Assembly (NCBI RefSeq): GCF_003003215.1
Contig: NZ_PVUF01000017.1
Coordinates: 1-64,000 of the forward strand
Length of the DNA stretch: 64,000 nt
Reading direction: 5' to 3'
From: Tritonibacter scottomollicae
GTDB lineage: Bacteria > Pseudomonadota > Alphaproteobacteria > Rhodobacterales > Rhodobacteraceae
Position numbers and translations under genes: made by a program
The notes under the pieces: generated by a model
The model's database searches: none
The model's input: the letters and a program-made list of their open reading frames with translations, nothing else
What the model was told of the DNA's origin: nothing
Shown: positions 15,312 to 24,863 of the stretch, piece after piece
Numbering within the stretch: position 1 is the stretch's first letter
Layout of the letters: the number at the start of each line of letters is the position of its first letter

Positions 15312-16727
15312 TCAGGGTATCCAGCGCTGCACGAACCGGACAACCCGCTTTATGACGGAATTCTCAAATAGTCTCGGGGAGAAATACGCGCCTGCGACCC
15401 GTTTGTTAAGCTCCGCGATGGTCGGATAAGGTGCAATCATTGCGGCGATTTGGCTCATCTTGAGGCGATTGGCGATGGCCAGCGACCATGTGGCGATCAA
15501 CTCCCCCGCCTGATGACCTGCAATGGTGGCCCCGACCGGGCGGCCCGCAACCACCATCACCTTGATGAGCCCCGTCGCCCGCCGGGTGGCAATGGCGCGA
15601 TCATTGTGACCGTAATCGAACCGCGCCACCTCCAACCTGCCGCCATATTCTGACCGCGCCTCTGCCTCCGTGAGGCCGACCTGCGCGATTTCCGGGTCGG
15701 TATAAGTGGCGCGCGGGACATGCGCCGTCTTGGCCTTTGCAGGCAGCGCAAACAACAGCGACCGGATGATAACGCTGGCATGATACCCCGCCAGATGGGT
15801 GAACTGCCCCTGCCCCGCCACATCGCCGATGGCATAGACCCTTGGGTTGGTCGTCCGCAGGTTTGCGCCCACCTGAATGCCGGTTTTGGTGGTTTCCACC
15901 CCTGCCACGTCGAGGTTCAGCCCCTCCGTGTTGGGTTTGCGCCCGACTGCCACCAGCAGATGCGAGCCGGTGACAGGCCCGGCGCTGGTTTCCACCACGA
16001 TCTGGCCGCCCTGCTGACGGACAGCCTCTGCCGAGGTCTGCTCCCGCACGTCCACCCCCTCGCCGCGCAAGTGGTCGAGCACAAAGGCCGCGGCCTCCGG
16101 ATCATCCCGGCCCAGCGCGTCTTGCGCCTCCAGCACCGTGACCTTGCTGCCGAGGCGATGATGCGCCTGCGCCATTTCCATGCCGATGGGACCGCCGCCG
16201 ATGACAATCAGGTGGTCCGGGCGATCCGTCAGGGACCAGAGCGTCTCGTTGGTGAGGTAGTTCACATCCTCCAGCCCTGGAATCGGCGGGACAAACGGGC
16301 TTGACCCGGTGGCCACGACGATCCGGCGCGCCCGGATACGGGTATCACCGGCCTCGACCTCCGTGCGACTGACAAAGCGCCCTGTCTCGCGGATGACGCG
16401 CACCCCGAAGCCCTCGAACCGGTCTTGGCTGTCCACCGGCGCGATGGTGTCGATGACCTCTTGCACATGCCCCTTTGCGGCGGCGTAATCCACGTCTGAC
16501 GCATGATCCTCTATACCAAAGGCGCCCCCATGCGCCTGCGCATGGGCGACATGGCCACTGGCCAGAAGCGCTTTGGAGGGCACGCAGCCGTAGTTCAGGC
16601 AATCACCGCCCATCTTATGCGCTTCGAGCAGAACCACATCAGCGCCCATCTGGCTGGCCCCTGCAGCCAGAGACAGCCCGCCAGAGCCTGCGCCGATGAC
16701 GAGGAGATCACAGGTAATCGACTTCAT
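15312..16727 (-). CDS. FAD-dependent pyridine nucleotide-disulfide oxidoreductase (MerA/Lpd-like)
   Basis: The 471-residue protein has the FAD-binding GAGSGG (12-17), the redox-active GGDCLNYGCVPSKAL with C43 and C48, an NAD(P) site around VIGGGPIGMEMAQ, a second FAD motif VYAIGDVAG and the C-terminal dimerisation domain. It lacks the N-terminal heavy-metal domain and C-terminal Cys pair of true mercuric reductase, and its C-terminal sequence is not that of dihydrolipoamide dehydrogenase. Proteins of this kind next to TVP38/TMEM64 proteins are common and their substrate is unsettled. It starts 3 bp after the TVP38 gene's stop. Confidence 0.85.
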   Translation of the reverse strand: MKSITCDLLVIGAGSGGLSLAAGASQMGADVVLLEAHKMGGDCLNYGCVPSKALLASGHVAHAQAHGGAFGIEDHASDVDYAAAKGHVQEVIDTIAPVDSQDRFEGFGVRVIRETGRFVSRTEVEAGDTRIRARRIVVATGSSPFVPPIPGLEDVNYLTNETLWSLTDRPDHLIVIGGGPIGMEMAQAHHRLGSKVTVLEAQDALGRDDPEAAAFVLDHLRGEGVDVREQTSAEAVRQQGGQIVVETSAGPVTGSHLLVAVGRKPNTEGLNLDVAGVETTKTGIQVGANLRTTNPRVYAIGDVAGQGQFTHLAGYHASVIIRSLLFALPAKAKTAHVPRATYTDPEIAQVGLTEAEARSEYGGRLEVARFDYGHNDRAIATRRATGLIKVMVVAGRPVGATIAGHQAGELIATWSLAIANRLKMSQIAAMIAPYPTIAELNKRVAGAYFSPRLFENSVIKRVVRFVQRWIP

Positions 16728-16730
16728 TCT

Positions 16731-17465
16731 TCAAAGTTCCTTCTTGCCGCGCAACATTTTGACCAGAATGGGCAGAGCCGCCAATGCACATAGTCCGAGG
16801 ATCGGCCCCATCACATGCGGCTCCCACAACAGGCTCAGATCCGGGCTGCCACCACGGTCAAACACCTCGCCCAGCCCGACCCCGATCCAGGTAAAGACAA
16901 TGGCGCCGGGTATGATCCCCAACGCCGTGGTCCAGAAGAAATTCCAGATCTTCACCCCAACAAGCGCCGGCAGCAGGTTGGCTACAAAGAAGGGAACCGC
17001 CGGCACCAGTCGCAACAGAAGCAGCACTTCGACCTCTGCATCGTGCAGCGCAGTCTTGAGCTTGTGGATACGGCCCTCGCTTGCCTCCATTTTGGCCGAC
17101 AACGTCGCCCCTAGCCCCCAGCGGGCGGCGAGGAAGATTGCCATCGCACCTATGGTGGCGGCAAGCACGTTGATTCCTGTGCCTGCCACCAGACCAAACA
17201 GGAAACCGCCAGTGACTGAGGCCACAGCCGCCCCCGGCAATGAAAAGGCAACAATCACGATATAGGCGGCAAGGAAGCTCAGTGCCATGACCGCATAATT
17301 CTGGTCCCGGAACGCCAGCAGCGCCTCGCGGTTGTCGCGCAATGTGTCAAAGGACAGCACATCCCCCAATGTGACCGCTCCGACGATAGCGACGAGGCCC
17401 ACCAGCGCCAGTGGCACATGCCGAAGCCAGCTTTTGCGGGAAAGGTTGCTTGGTGTCTCGTCCAT
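16731..17465 (-). CDS. TVP38/TMEM64-family (DedA-related) membrane protein
   Basis: The start at 17465 (MDETPSNLSRKSW) follows AAGGA at suitable distance and gives 244 residues; the longer frame adds 22 residues without a signal. There are five to six hydrophobic helices with the SNARE-associated core: SLPGAAVASVTGGFLFG and LLLRLVPAVPFFVANLLPAL. The latter carries the conserved Arg-Pro element of the DedA/VTT fold, implicated in lipid scrambling. It is the first gene of an operon with the flavin reductase and the histidine kinase. Confidence 0.88.
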   Translation of the reverse strand: MDETPSNLSRKSWLRHVPLALVGLVAIVGAVTLGDVLSFDTLRDNREALLAFRDQNYAVMALSFLAAYIVIVAFSLPGAAVASVTGGFLFGLVAGTGINVLAATIGAMAIFLAARWGLGATLSAKMEASEGRIHKLKTALHDAEVEVLLLLRLVPAVPFFVANLLPALVGVKIWNFFWTTALGIIPGAIVFTWIGVGLGEVFDRGGSPDLSLLWEPHVMGPILGLCALAALPILVKMLRGKKEL

Positions 17466-17780
17466 CGTCGTCAGATCCTTGCAGGGATGGGGGCCGTACG
17501 CTGGGCTACCCCGAATGGTCATCATGCCCATTGCTCTAGCGTCGAAGATGTGGTGCTGGCGAGAGCGGCGCAGCCTCTCTCACGCCCGCTTGAAGGCAAT
17601 CCGCTGTTTCGTGATCGTCTGGCCCCGGGAGCAGCAAAACTGAAACATTTCCATGCTGGTGATTCCCTCCGCGCAGGTGATATCAGCCAGCTTCCTGATG
17701 ATTTACCGCGACGCATCCGTGGCAGAACGCGTTTTTTAACGGAAATATGGCAGGCAGGGCGGAAATTGCGCCCATTGGGT
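17466..17780. other. Intergenic region upstream of the rpmH promoter
   Basis: About 315 bp separate the divergent TVP38 operon from the rpmH promoter. It should hold the promoter of the TVP38 operon. No gene or structured RNA was recognised. Confidence 0.4.
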
Positions 17781-17809
17781 TTGACAGAGCGGCGACAGGC
17801 GTCTAGAGA
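17781..17809 (+). promoter_or_regulatory. Candidate sigma-70-type promoter of rpmH
   Basis: TTGACA (17781-17786, perfect -35) is followed after 17 bp by TAGAGA (17804-17809). It reads toward rpmH, with a 5' untranslated region of about 65 nt. The strong -35 fits the high expression expected for a ribosomal protein gene. Confidence 0.6.
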
Positions 17810-17881
17810 CCGGGCTTCGAGATAGACCCCGGGGGGCCATTCCGCGCCGTACCCGATGATATATAATTGGAGACCGGAGCG

Positions 17882-18016
17882 ATGAAACGCACCTTTCAGC
17901 CTTCGAACTTGGTTCGCAAACGTCGTCACGGCTTCCGTGCGCGCATGGCCACCAAAGGCGGCCGCAAGATTCTGAACTCGCGCCGCGCACGTGGCCGCAA
18001 GTCCCTGAGCGCATAA
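17882..18016 (+). CDS. rpmH: 50S ribosomal protein L34
   Basis: The 44-residue product [20 protein letters not shown]..., ending GRKSLSA, is the full L34 sequence with the usual basic composition. GGAG at the right distance precedes the ATG. It heads the conserved rpmH-rnpA-yidD order found near the replication origin in many bacteria; dnaA is not next to it here, which is normal for Rhodobacterales. Confidence 0.97.
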   Translation: MKRTFQPSNLVRKRRHGFRARMATKGGRKILNSRRARGRKSLSA

Positions 18017-18046
18017 TACCGCGCCCAGAGACAGGTTCTGACGGAC

Positions 18047-18520
18047 ATGACACCGCCGGAGGCTCCCATGGATGGCATTGCTGACCAGGGGACACAGCCT
18101 CCGGCGGTGTCCGTTTGCGCATCTGTTGCATCCCCTACCGAGACCACGCGCGCGCCGCGCCCAGCCCGACCGGCCAAGGTGCGGGCGGGAATGGAGATTC
18201 TGACCAAGCGCGGTGATTTCATCGCTGCCGCCCGGGCGCGCAAGCAGGGCACTCAGTCGATGATGGTGCAGGGGCGCAGGCGTGATGACGACGGCCCCTT
18301 TCGCGTGGGTTATACCTGCTCCAAGAAGGTCGGCAACGCGGTCACTCGCAACCGTGCCAAACGCCGCCTGCGCGAAATCGCACGACTTCTTCTGCAGGAT
18401 CACGGCCAGCCCGGCTGGGACTACGTGCTGATCGGTCGCGCGGGAGAAACCACGACGCGTCCCTTCGAGCAGATGCAAAAAGACTTCCTTTACGCCCTGC
18501 GCAAGATCCACAGGTCCTAA
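18047..18520 (+). CDS. rnpA: Ribonuclease P protein component
   Basis: The product is 157 residues from the ATG 30 bp after rpmH. The RNA-binding signature KKVGNAVTRNRAKRRLREI (about 97-115) is typical of RnpA, which binds the catalytic RNA in 5' processing of tRNA precursors. The first 48 residues are a low-complexity Pro/Ala-rich extension; the conserved domain begins near MEILTKRGDF, so a start at a later ATG (18068 or near 18191) is possible. Confidence 0.95.
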   Translation: MTPPEAPMDGIADQGTQPPAVSVCASVASPTETTRAPRPARPAKVRAGMEILTKRGDFIAAARARKQGTQSMMVQGRRRDDDGPFRVGYTCSKKVGNAVTRNRAKRRLREIARLLLQDHGQPGWDYVLIGRAGETTTRPFEQMQKDFLYALRKIHRS

Positions 18521-18652
18521 CGCCTCAACGCATCCGGCGCACGCGCGCGCTTCCGCACGCCTCTGCTGCATTGACATGTCTCCGCCAGCATTGGGCTATG
18601 TAGACCCAGACGCCGCGATCAAGCGCGGTTGCACGCCCGTCGGCAGCCCCCT

Positions 18653-18925
18653 ATGTCAGACCCCATGCGCTTTCTTGCTCATCTCATCGCACTGCCCGTG
18701 CGCGGCTATCGGCTGTTGTTCAGTCCCTGGGTGGGCTTCAACTGTCGCTATCAGCCCACCTGTTCAGCCTACGCGCTGGAAGCACTGGAGCGCCACGGCC
18801 CTATTCGCGGCACATGGCTGATGCTGCGCCGCATCGGGCGCTGTCACCCCTTTGGCAGCTCCGGCTATGATCCGGTTCCGGGGGCCGATCCGGACCATGA
18901 CTGCAGCTGCAAGCACGATTCCTAA
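18653..18925 (+). CDS. yidD: Membrane protein insertion efficiency factor YidD
   Basis: Taking the ATG at 18653 gives 90 residues. The core [20 protein letters not shown] followed by [17 protein letters not shown] is the YidD family signature, with Cys residues conserved for a membrane-associated fold. YidD assists YidC-dependent membrane insertion. It lies 132 bp after rnpA; yidC itself is 3.4 kb downstream, with ttcA and an EAL protein inserted between. Confidence 0.93.
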   Translation: MSDPMRFLAHLIALPVRGYRLLFSPWVGFNCRYQPTCSAYALEALERHGPIRGTWLMLRRIGRCHPFGSSGYDPVPGADPDHDCSCKHDS

Positions 18926-18958
18926 AGATCAACTCTCACCCCGACATCAAGGGGGACC

Positions 18959-19507
18959 TCAAGGGCGCTGCTCAAAGAAGATCGTCACCTCGCCGAGGGT
19001 CACCCCGAACCGCTCCATATAGGCGATGTTCAACAACCGCCCATCCTCCTGCAGCCACATCCAGTCATCAAACGCGACCCGCATAGTCTCGCCGTCCGGC
19101 ATGGGCAGGTCGATGGTGTAGGTCCAGTTGAAGGTATCGCCCACTTCGCGCCCCGTCGCCTGCCCCTGCACGCCCGGCGCTGTTCCGGTCCAGCTGTCGT
19201 CACCGGTCTTGGTGAGGCTCCAGTTGCGGACCTCTGCGGTTCCATCCGCATAAGCGAACTGTTCCTTCAACGTGAGTGTCTTGCCATCCCACGCCCCGTC
19301 GATCTCGACCTTGAAGCGGCGGCGCACGGTGCCGAACCGATCCTTGAACTGCCCATATGCGATTGTTTTTCCGTCGAAATATTCCTCAAGATTGAGCTGG
19401 CGATCGCTGAGCTTGGCATCCTCCAGAGAGGGCCGCCCGCAGCTGCCAAGCCCCAAGAGCGCAGCCACACCAACACTCGCAGCCACGCCGCGCCATAGCA
19501 GTTTCAT
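18959..19507 (-). CDS. DUF3833-family lipoprotein
   Basis: The 182-residue product has a lipoprotein signal ending LLGLGSC (lipobox, Cys23) and the DUF3833 pattern: LNLEEYFDGKTIAYGQFKDR, then RFKVEIDGAWDG and a late FDDWMWLQEDGRLLNIAYM. Function is unknown; relatives sit in envelope-related operons. It is transcribed away from ttcA and convergent with yidD. Confidence 0.85.
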   Translation of the reverse strand: MKLLWRGVAASVGVAALLGLGSCGRPSLEDAKLSDRQLNLEEYFDGKTIAYGQFKDRFGTVRRRFKVEIDGAWDGKTLTLKEQFAYADGTAEVRNWSLTKTGDDSWTGTAPGVQGQATGREVGDTFNWTYTIDLPMPDGETMRVAFDDWMWLQEDGRLLNIAYMERFGVTLGEVTIFFEQRP

Positions 19508-19529
19508 CCTGACCCCTCCTTGCGTTTGA

Positions 19530-19549
19530 TACCAATGATACGCTTGGTA
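19530..19549. promoter_or_regulatory. Short perfect dyad between divergent genes
   Basis: TACCAA and TTGGTA form a perfect 6-bp dyad with an 8-bp centre in the 86-bp region between the DUF3833 gene and ttcA. It may be a repressor site; nothing links it to a particular regulator. Confidence 0.25.
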
Positions 19550-19593
19550 CCCCGCCCCGGATCGAAAACACTTGCATCAGTTTTCAGCGAGCC

Positions 19594-20529
19594 ATGCAGG
19601 TTTTACTTGGCAAGCGCCCAGACAGGCGCTACGCGGCAAATATGCTGGATCAGGATCACGACGACATTCACCCGCTGTTTCACGGCGCGCCACAGACCAC
19701 CGAGTTCAAGAAGCTCCGCAAGCGGATCGTGCGCGCGACGCGCGAGGCGGTGGAGCAATATGGCATGGTCGAACACCGCGAGGACGGCTCCGTTCCCAAG
19801 TGGCTGGTCTGCCTGTCTGGCGGCAAGGACTCCTATACGCTGCTCGCCGTACTTCATGAGTTGAAATGGCGCGGACTGCTGCCTGTTGATCTCCTGGCCT
19901 GCAACCTCGATCAGGGCCAGCCAGGGTTCCCGGCGACAGTGTTGCCGGAGTTCTTGGAGAAAATGCAGGTCCCGCACCGGATCGAGTATCAGGACACCTA
20001 TTCCATCGTTGTCGACAAGGTCCCCGCCGGACGGACCTATTGTGCGCTGTGCTCGCGGCTACGGCGCGGCAACCTCTATCGCATCGCGCGCGAGGAAGGC
20101 TGCTCGGCGGTTGTGCTCGGCCATCACCGGGATGACATCCTGGAGACGTTCTTCATGAACCTCTTCCATGGCGGCCGTCTCGCCACCATGCCGCCCAAGC
20201 TGGTCAATGAAGAAGGCGACCTGTTCCTGTTCCGCCCGCTCGCCCATGTGGCGGAGGCCGATTGCGAAAAATTTGCGCGGTCGATGAACTATCCCATCAT
20301 CCCTTGCGATCTTTGCGGCAGTCAGGACGGGCTGCAGCGCCAGCAGGTGAAACAGATCCTCGATGGTTGGGAATCAAACAGCCCCGGACGTCGTCAGGTG
20401 ATGTTCCGAGCGCTGATGAATGCGCGTCCGTCGCATCTTCTGGATCCAAAACTCTTTGATTTCACAGGGCTGACCCTTAAAAATTTCGACGATATGGACG
20501 ATTCTGAGGAAATCCCGCAACTGCGTTAA
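19594..20529 (+). CDS. ttcA: tRNA 2-thiocytidine biosynthesis protein TtcA
   Basis: The 311-residue product carries the PP-loop SGGKDS (75-80) that adenylates tRNA, and two cysteine pairs, CALC (150-153) and CDLC (about 241-244), which hold the iron-sulfur cluster used to thiolate C32 of certain tRNAs. A start at the ATG at 19642 ([11 protein letters not shown]) is equally plausible, since the first 16 residues are not typical of the family. Confidence 0.93.
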   Translation: MQVLLGKRPDRRYAANMLDQDHDDIHPLFHGAPQTTEFKKLRKRIVRATREAVEQYGMVEHREDGSVPKWLVCLSGGKDSYTLLAVLHELKWRGLLPVDLLACNLDQGQPGFPATVLPEFLEKMQVPHRIEYQDTYSIVVDKVPAGRTYCALCSRLRRGNLYRIAREEGCSAVVLGHHRDDILETFFMNLFHGGRLATMPPKLVNEEGDLFLFRPLAHVAEADCEKFARSMNYPIIPCDLCGSQDGLQRQQVKQILDGWESNSPGRRQVMFRALMNARPSHLLDPKLFDFTGLTLKNFDDMDDSEEIPQLR

Positions 20530-20596
20530 CTCCTCGGTCAGACCCGGACCCTAGTCTAAGCCAGAGCCACCGGCGAAGTCGAAAGGTCCCACTGCT

Positions 20597-22141
20597 ATGA
20601 AACTCCCGAATTCACGTCTCCTTCAGCGGGCCAGGGACGGAATCTCGCAGGTGGTGTTCGGCCCGCCTATGCTGGCTTTCTTGCCTGCAATGACACTCGG
20701 GGCTTTCTGGTTCGGTGGCGAACGCGCGCTGATGATGGTTGCCTTGGGATTGCCGGTTGCGCTGGCGCTCTTGGGCAGCTTCACCCGCGCCACGCGGCCT
20801 GCCCCCGGTCGCGACGGTCTGACTGGCCTGCTGATGGCACCGGGGTTTGACAGCCATGTGAAGGACCTGTTTGCCCGCACCGAGGACTGCGGACTGAAAT
20901 CCGCCCTGCTGGTGATCGAGATCGACGATTACGACGAACTGTTGGCTGCCCATGGTCAAGACGCCGGGGATGTTGTTGTACAGCGCGTGGTGGAACGGAT
21001 CGGCGCTGTCGTGCGTCACCGCGATACGGTGGCGCGCCTGGACCGCAACCGGTTTGCCATTTGCCTCACCCCGATCATGCAACTGGATCTGGAACTCTGT
21101 ATACAGCTCGCCGGCCGGCTGCAGTTGCGCATCGAGGAACCTGTTCCGTTCGACGGATCCTCGCTGTTTGTGTCCTGCTCCATCGGCATCTGCCAGCGTC
21201 ACCGCGTCCCAAAGGGGGCAACCAGCAGCTGGCTCGACTGTGCCGTCGCCGCACTGAACGAGGCGCTCAGCGTCGGACCATCGAGCATCCGCGCCTTCTC
21301 CAGCGACACCCACATTCATCTCAATCATGGCGACACGCTGAAGGAAGAAGCCGCACAGGCTCTCGAATCCGGCATGATCCAGGCCTGGTTCCAACCGCAG
21401 CTCAGCACTGACACAGGTCGCGTCTCTGGCTTTGAGGCGCTGGCGCGCTGGTTTCACCCGGTCCAGGGCATGATCGCGCCTTCTGTCTTCCTTCCTGCAT
21501 TGGAAGAGGCCGGGCTGCTGCCGAAACTGAGCCAGCAAATGGTGCAGCAGGCGCTGATCGCGATCAAATCCTGGGATGCGGCAGACTTGGATGTGCCTTC
21601 CGTCGGGGTAAATTTCGCCACTGACGAGTTGCGTGACCCGGCGCTGGTAAACCGCATCCGGTGGGAGCTGGACCGGTTCGGCCTTACCCCGGATCGGCTG
21701 ACGATCGAAGTGCTGGAGACCGTGGTCACCGATCAACCAGACGAGGTGGTCGCCCGCAACATCACCGCGCTGGGAGAGATGGGCTGCCAGATCGACCTCG
21801 ATGACTTTGGCACGGGCCATGCCTCCATCGCATCCGTGCGCCGGTTCCGGGTGTCGCGAATCAAGATCGACCGCAGTTTCGTGACCAAGGCCGATCATGA
21901 CCCCGAACAACAGAAGCTGATTGCCGCGATTCTGACCATGGCTGAACGGCTGGAGCTGAAAACCCTTGGTGAAGGGGTGGAGACCGCAGGCGAGCATGCT
22001 TTGCTGGCGCAACTGGGCTGCGATCATGTGCAGGGCTTTGGCATCGGACGCCCGATGCCCTTCGACCAAACACTGGACTGGGTGGTGGCGCATGAGGCGA
22101 AACTGCAGGACGCTCCAGTGATTGGCCGCCAGAGCCACTAA
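20597..22141 (+). CDS. EAL-domain phosphodiesterase with degenerate GGDEF domain
   Basis: The 514-residue product has two N-terminal hydrophobic segments (about 22-62), a GGDEF-type domain (70-235) and a C-terminal EAL domain (250-500). The GGDEF signature is replaced by RLDRNRF (147-153), so cyclase activity is unlikely. The EAL domain keeps its catalytic set: EAL (280-282), N339, E371, DDFGTG (402-407), K423 and EGVET (459-463). It should therefore hydrolyse c-di-GMP, possibly tuned by the dead GGDEF domain. It is monocistronic between ttcA and yidC. Confidence 0.88.
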   Translation: MKLPNSRLLQRARDGISQVVFGPPMLAFLPAMTLGAFWFGGERALMMVALGLPVALALLGSFTRATRPAPGRDGLTGLLMAPGFDSHVKDLFARTEDCGLKSALLVIEIDDYDELLAAHGQDAGDVVVQRVVERIGAVVRHRDTVARLDRNRFAICLTPIMQLDLELCIQLAGRLQLRIEEPVPFDGSSLFVSCSIGICQRHRVPKGATSSWLDCAVAALNEALSVGPSSIRAFSSDTHIHLNHGDTLKEEAAQALESGMIQAWFQPQLSTDTGRVSGFEALARWFHPVQGMIAPSVFLPALEEAGLLPKLSQQMVQQALIAIKSWDAADLDVPSVGVNFATDELRDPALVNRIRWELDRFGLTPDRLTIEVLETVVTDQPDEVVARNITALGEMGCQIDLDDFGTGHASIASVRRFRVSRIKIDRSFVTKADHDPEQQKLIAAILTMAERLELKTLGEGVETAGEHALLAQLGCDHVQGFGIGRPMPFDQTLDWVVAHEAKLQDAPVIGRQSH

Positions 22142-22293
22142 ACCTGCCTTGATGCGGCTCGACGCGTGATTCCCAATGTTTTTTGGGGATTCGCCCCCTT
22201 GCAACCCTTGCCGTGCCCGGATTTCCCTTGACCTTCATGACCGACCTCTGTTGAACCACACCCTGTCTTTGCATGCATGAGGTGGCTGTCCAG

Positions 22294-24117
22294 ATGGACG
22301 ATCAGAACAAGAATCTACTGCTCGCAACCGCTCTGAGTTTCCTCGTGATTCTCGGCTGGTACTTCTTCTTTCCTCCCCCGGAAGAGGCTCCGCAACCGGA
22401 GGCCCAGGTGGCAGAGACCATCGCGGCCCCGGACGGGACATCGGCCCCTGCGGCCGCGCCCGCAGCAGGTGCGGCAACCGGTGAGGTCGACGCGGCCGCC
22501 ACCGAAACGCAGACCGTTGCGGACACACCGCGCGTGGAGATCAACACCCCCCGTGTCGAAGGCTCCATCTCGCTCACAGGCGGACGCATCGATGACCTCA
22601 AGCTGAAAGACTACCGCGAGACGCTGGACGATGATTCGCCCATCGTGACCCTGCTGTCGCCCGCAGGCGACGCAAATGCCTACTACGCGCTCTATGGCTG
22701 GGCCCCCGGCACCGGTCTTGGCATCGAAGACGTGCCCACAGCAAATACCGAGTGGCAGGCAGAGGACGGCGCGACCCTGACCCCGGAGACCCCGGTGACC
22801 CTCACCTGGGACAACGGCAACGGGCTGACCTTCACCCGCGAAATCGCCATCGACGCGGATTACATGTTCTCGATCACCCAGTCGGTCACCAACCAGACCG
22901 GCGGCTCTGTCGCACTGGCCCCCTACGGCACCCTTGCCCGTCATGGCCTGCCGGCGAACCTCGAAAACTTCTTCATTCTGCATGAAGGTGTGGTCGCCAT
23001 GGCCGATGGTGAACTCGCCGAGATCGACTATGACGACATGGCCGACTTTGACCCGGATCCGCGCGACGGCTCGCGGGCTCAGGTCACGCCCGTCACCGAA
23101 AATGGCTGGATCGGCTTCACCGGTCACTACTGGATGTCTACCTTGATCCCTGGCCCCGGCGACGCCTTCCGCTCCATTGCCAAATATGACGAGCGCCGCG
23201 ACATCTATCAGACCGATGTGGTGCTGCCGACGGTCACGCTCGCCGCCGGCGAGAGCACCGCTGCCAGCACGCAGCTGTTTGCCGGCGCCAAGGAATGGGC
23301 CACCATCCGCGAGTACGAGCGCGGCGGAATCGACGGCTTCCTCGACTCGATCGACTGGGGCTGGTTCTTCTTCTTCACCAAGCCGATCTTTGCGGTGCTG
23401 CACTGGCTCAACGCTGCCATCGGCAACATGGGCGTCGCAATCATCGCGCTCACCTTCCTCCTTAAGATCCTTGTTTTCCCGCTGGCCTATAAATCCTACG
23501 CCTCCATGGCGCGGATGAAAGAACTGCAGCCAGAGATGGAAAAGCTGCGCGAACGCGCGGGTGACGACCGCCAGAAGGTCCAGAAGGAGATGATGGAGCT
23601 TTACAAGCGCGAGAAGGTCAATCCGGCGGCAGGCTGTCTGCCGATCCTGATCCAGATCCCGATCTTCTTCTCCCTCTACAAGGTTATCTTCGTGACGCTG
23701 GAGCTGCGCCACTCGGCCTTCTTTGGTGTTTTCCGCGACCTCTCTGCGCCCGATCCGACGTCGCTCTACAACCTCTTCGGCCTGTTGCCCTGGGGGGCAC
23801 CGCCTGTGGATTCGATCCTTGCGCTGGTGTTCATCGGCGTCCTTCCGATCCTGCTCGGTGTCTCCATGTGGCTGCAGCAAAAGCTGAACCCGGCACCCAC
23901 GGATGAAACGCAGGCGATGATCTTTGCCTGGATGCCTTGGGTCTTCATGTTCATGCTGGGTGGTTTTGCGTCGGGCCTCGTGGTCTACTGGATCACCAAC
24001 AACGTGATTACCTTCACCCAGCAGTATCTGATCATGCGCAAGCACGGGTATTCGCCGGATGTCTTTGGCAACATCAAGTCCAGCTTCAAGAAGAAGCCCA
24101 AGGCAGAGAAAGAATGA
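22294..24117 (+). CDS. yidC: Membrane protein insertase YidC
   Basis: The start at the ATG at 22294 (MDDQNKNLLLATALSFLVIL) puts the first membrane helix at the N terminus; the protein is 607 residues. After an Ala/Pro-rich linker comes the large periplasmic domain of Gram-negative YidC (about 80-340), then five helices with the hydrophilic hairpin EKLRERAGDDRQKVQKEMME and INPAAGCLPILIQIPIF-type core (NPAAGCLPILIQIPIFFSLY). It inserts proteins alone or with SecYEG. Its stop overlaps the next gene's start by 4 bp. Confidence 0.97.
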   Translation: MDDQNKNLLLATALSFLVILGWYFFFPPPEEAPQPEAQVAETIAAPDGTSAPAAAPAAGAATGEVDAAATETQTVADTPRVEINTPRVEGSISLTGGRIDDLKLKDYRETLDDDSPIVTLLSPAGDANAYYALYGWAPGTGLGIEDVPTANTEWQAEDGATLTPETPVTLTWDNGNGLTFTREIAIDADYMFSITQSVTNQTGGSVALAPYGTLARHGLPANLENFFILHEGVVAMADGELAEIDYDDMADFDPDPRDGSRAQVTPVTENGWIGFTGHYWMSTLIPGPGDAFRSIAKYDERRDIYQTDVVLPTVTLAAGESTAASTQLFAGAKEWATIREYERGGIDGFLDSIDWGWFFFFTKPIFAVLHWLNAAIGNMGVAIIALTFLLKILVFPLAYKSYASMARMKELQPEMEKLRERAGDDRQKVQKEMMELYKREKVNPAAGCLPILIQIPIFFSLYKVIFVTLELRHSAFFGVFRDLSAPDPTSLYNLFGLLPWGAPPVDSILALVFIGVLPILLGVSMWLQQKLNPAPTDETQAMIFAWMPWVFMFMLGGFASGLVVYWITNNVITFTQQYLIMRKHGYSPDVFGNIKSSFKKKPKAEKE

Positions 24118-24863
24118 CAGCAACTGTCAAACAAATGTGGCGGCACCCGATCAAGGGGATCGGGGCCGAACCACTCACAGGGGTCCGTTTGGAAACAGGC
24201 GGACCCATGCCTTTGGACAGGGCCTGGGCCGTGTTGACGGGCAATGCAGAAGATACCGGCGCATGGCAGCCCTGTCGCAACTTTGCGCGGGGCTGTTTCG
24301 GTCCGGAACTGATGGCCGTGACCGCCGAGACCCGCACCGATGCCGAGGGCACCAGGATTACCCTGCGCCACCCGAAACAGGGTGAGATCACCCTGAACCC
24401 TGCCAGCGACAGCGACCAGCTTGTGGAATGGCTCCAACCGATCTACCCGGCGGAGCGTCCGCAGCCGCACAGCCTGATTTCCGCCCCGGAGGGCGGCATG
24501 GCCGATGCAAGCTTTCCCGCACTCTCTATTCTGTCTCTCGCCTCCCTGCGCGCCCTTGGCGACGCTCTGGGGCAAGAGCTGGACCCGCGTCGCTTTCGCG
24601 GCAATCTCTGGATTGATGGCACCGAGCCGTTCGCCGAATTCGACTGGATTGGCAAGACGCTGCAAATCGGCGCAGTGCGTCTTCAGGTGGTCGACCGGAT
24701 CACCCGCTGCCGCGCCACGGAAACAAACCCCGACACCGGCGCGCGCGATGCCAATACGCTCAAGGCCCTGCGCGAACATTGGGGTCACACCGATTTTGGC
24801 ATCCGTGCCAAGGTCCTGTGCGATGGCGAAATCGCTCTCGCCGACACCATAGAGGTTCTTTGA
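24114..24863 (+). CDS. MOSC-domain protein
   Basis: The 249-residue product starts WRHPIKGIGAEPLTGVRLET, an N-terminal beta-barrel domain, and ends with the MOSC core: FRGNLWIDG, WIGKTLQIGAVRLQVVDRIT and RC (the conserved Cys of TRCRATETNPDTG). MOSC proteins are molybdenum-cofactor-linked sulfur carriers or reductase partners. It overlaps yidC (ATGA) and yihA (TGATG) at its two ends, so the three are one translationally coupled unit, as in other Rhodobacterales. Confidence 0.9.
   Translation: MTATVKQMWRHPIKGIGAEPLTGVRLETGGPMPLDRAWAVLTGNAEDTGAWQPCRNFARGCFGPELMAVTAETRTDAEGTRITLRHPKQGEITLNPASDSDQLVEWLQPIYPAERPQPHSLISAPEGGMADASFPALSILSLASLRALGDALGQELDPRRFRGNLWIDGTEPFAEFDWIGKTLQIGAVRLQVVDRITRCRATETNPDTGARDANTLKALREHWGHTDFGIRAKVLCDGEIALADTIEVL

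Noticed and set aside
15312-16727. Mercuric reductase as part of a mercury operon
   Set aside because: It has no N-terminal metal domain or C-terminal Cys pair, and no merR, merT or merP is nearby.
17522-18577. Minus-strand frame (351 residues) across rpmH and rnpA
   Set aside because: It covers two certain plus-strand genes and their promoter; a shadow.
20612-22204. Long minus-strand frame (530 residues) opposite the EAL gene
   Set aside because: It is the antisense of a high-GC gene, with no domain features and composition typical of shadow frames.
22315-24123. Long minus-strand frame (602 residues) opposite yidC
   Set aside because: A shadow of yidC; rich in His, Arg and Asp with no motifs.
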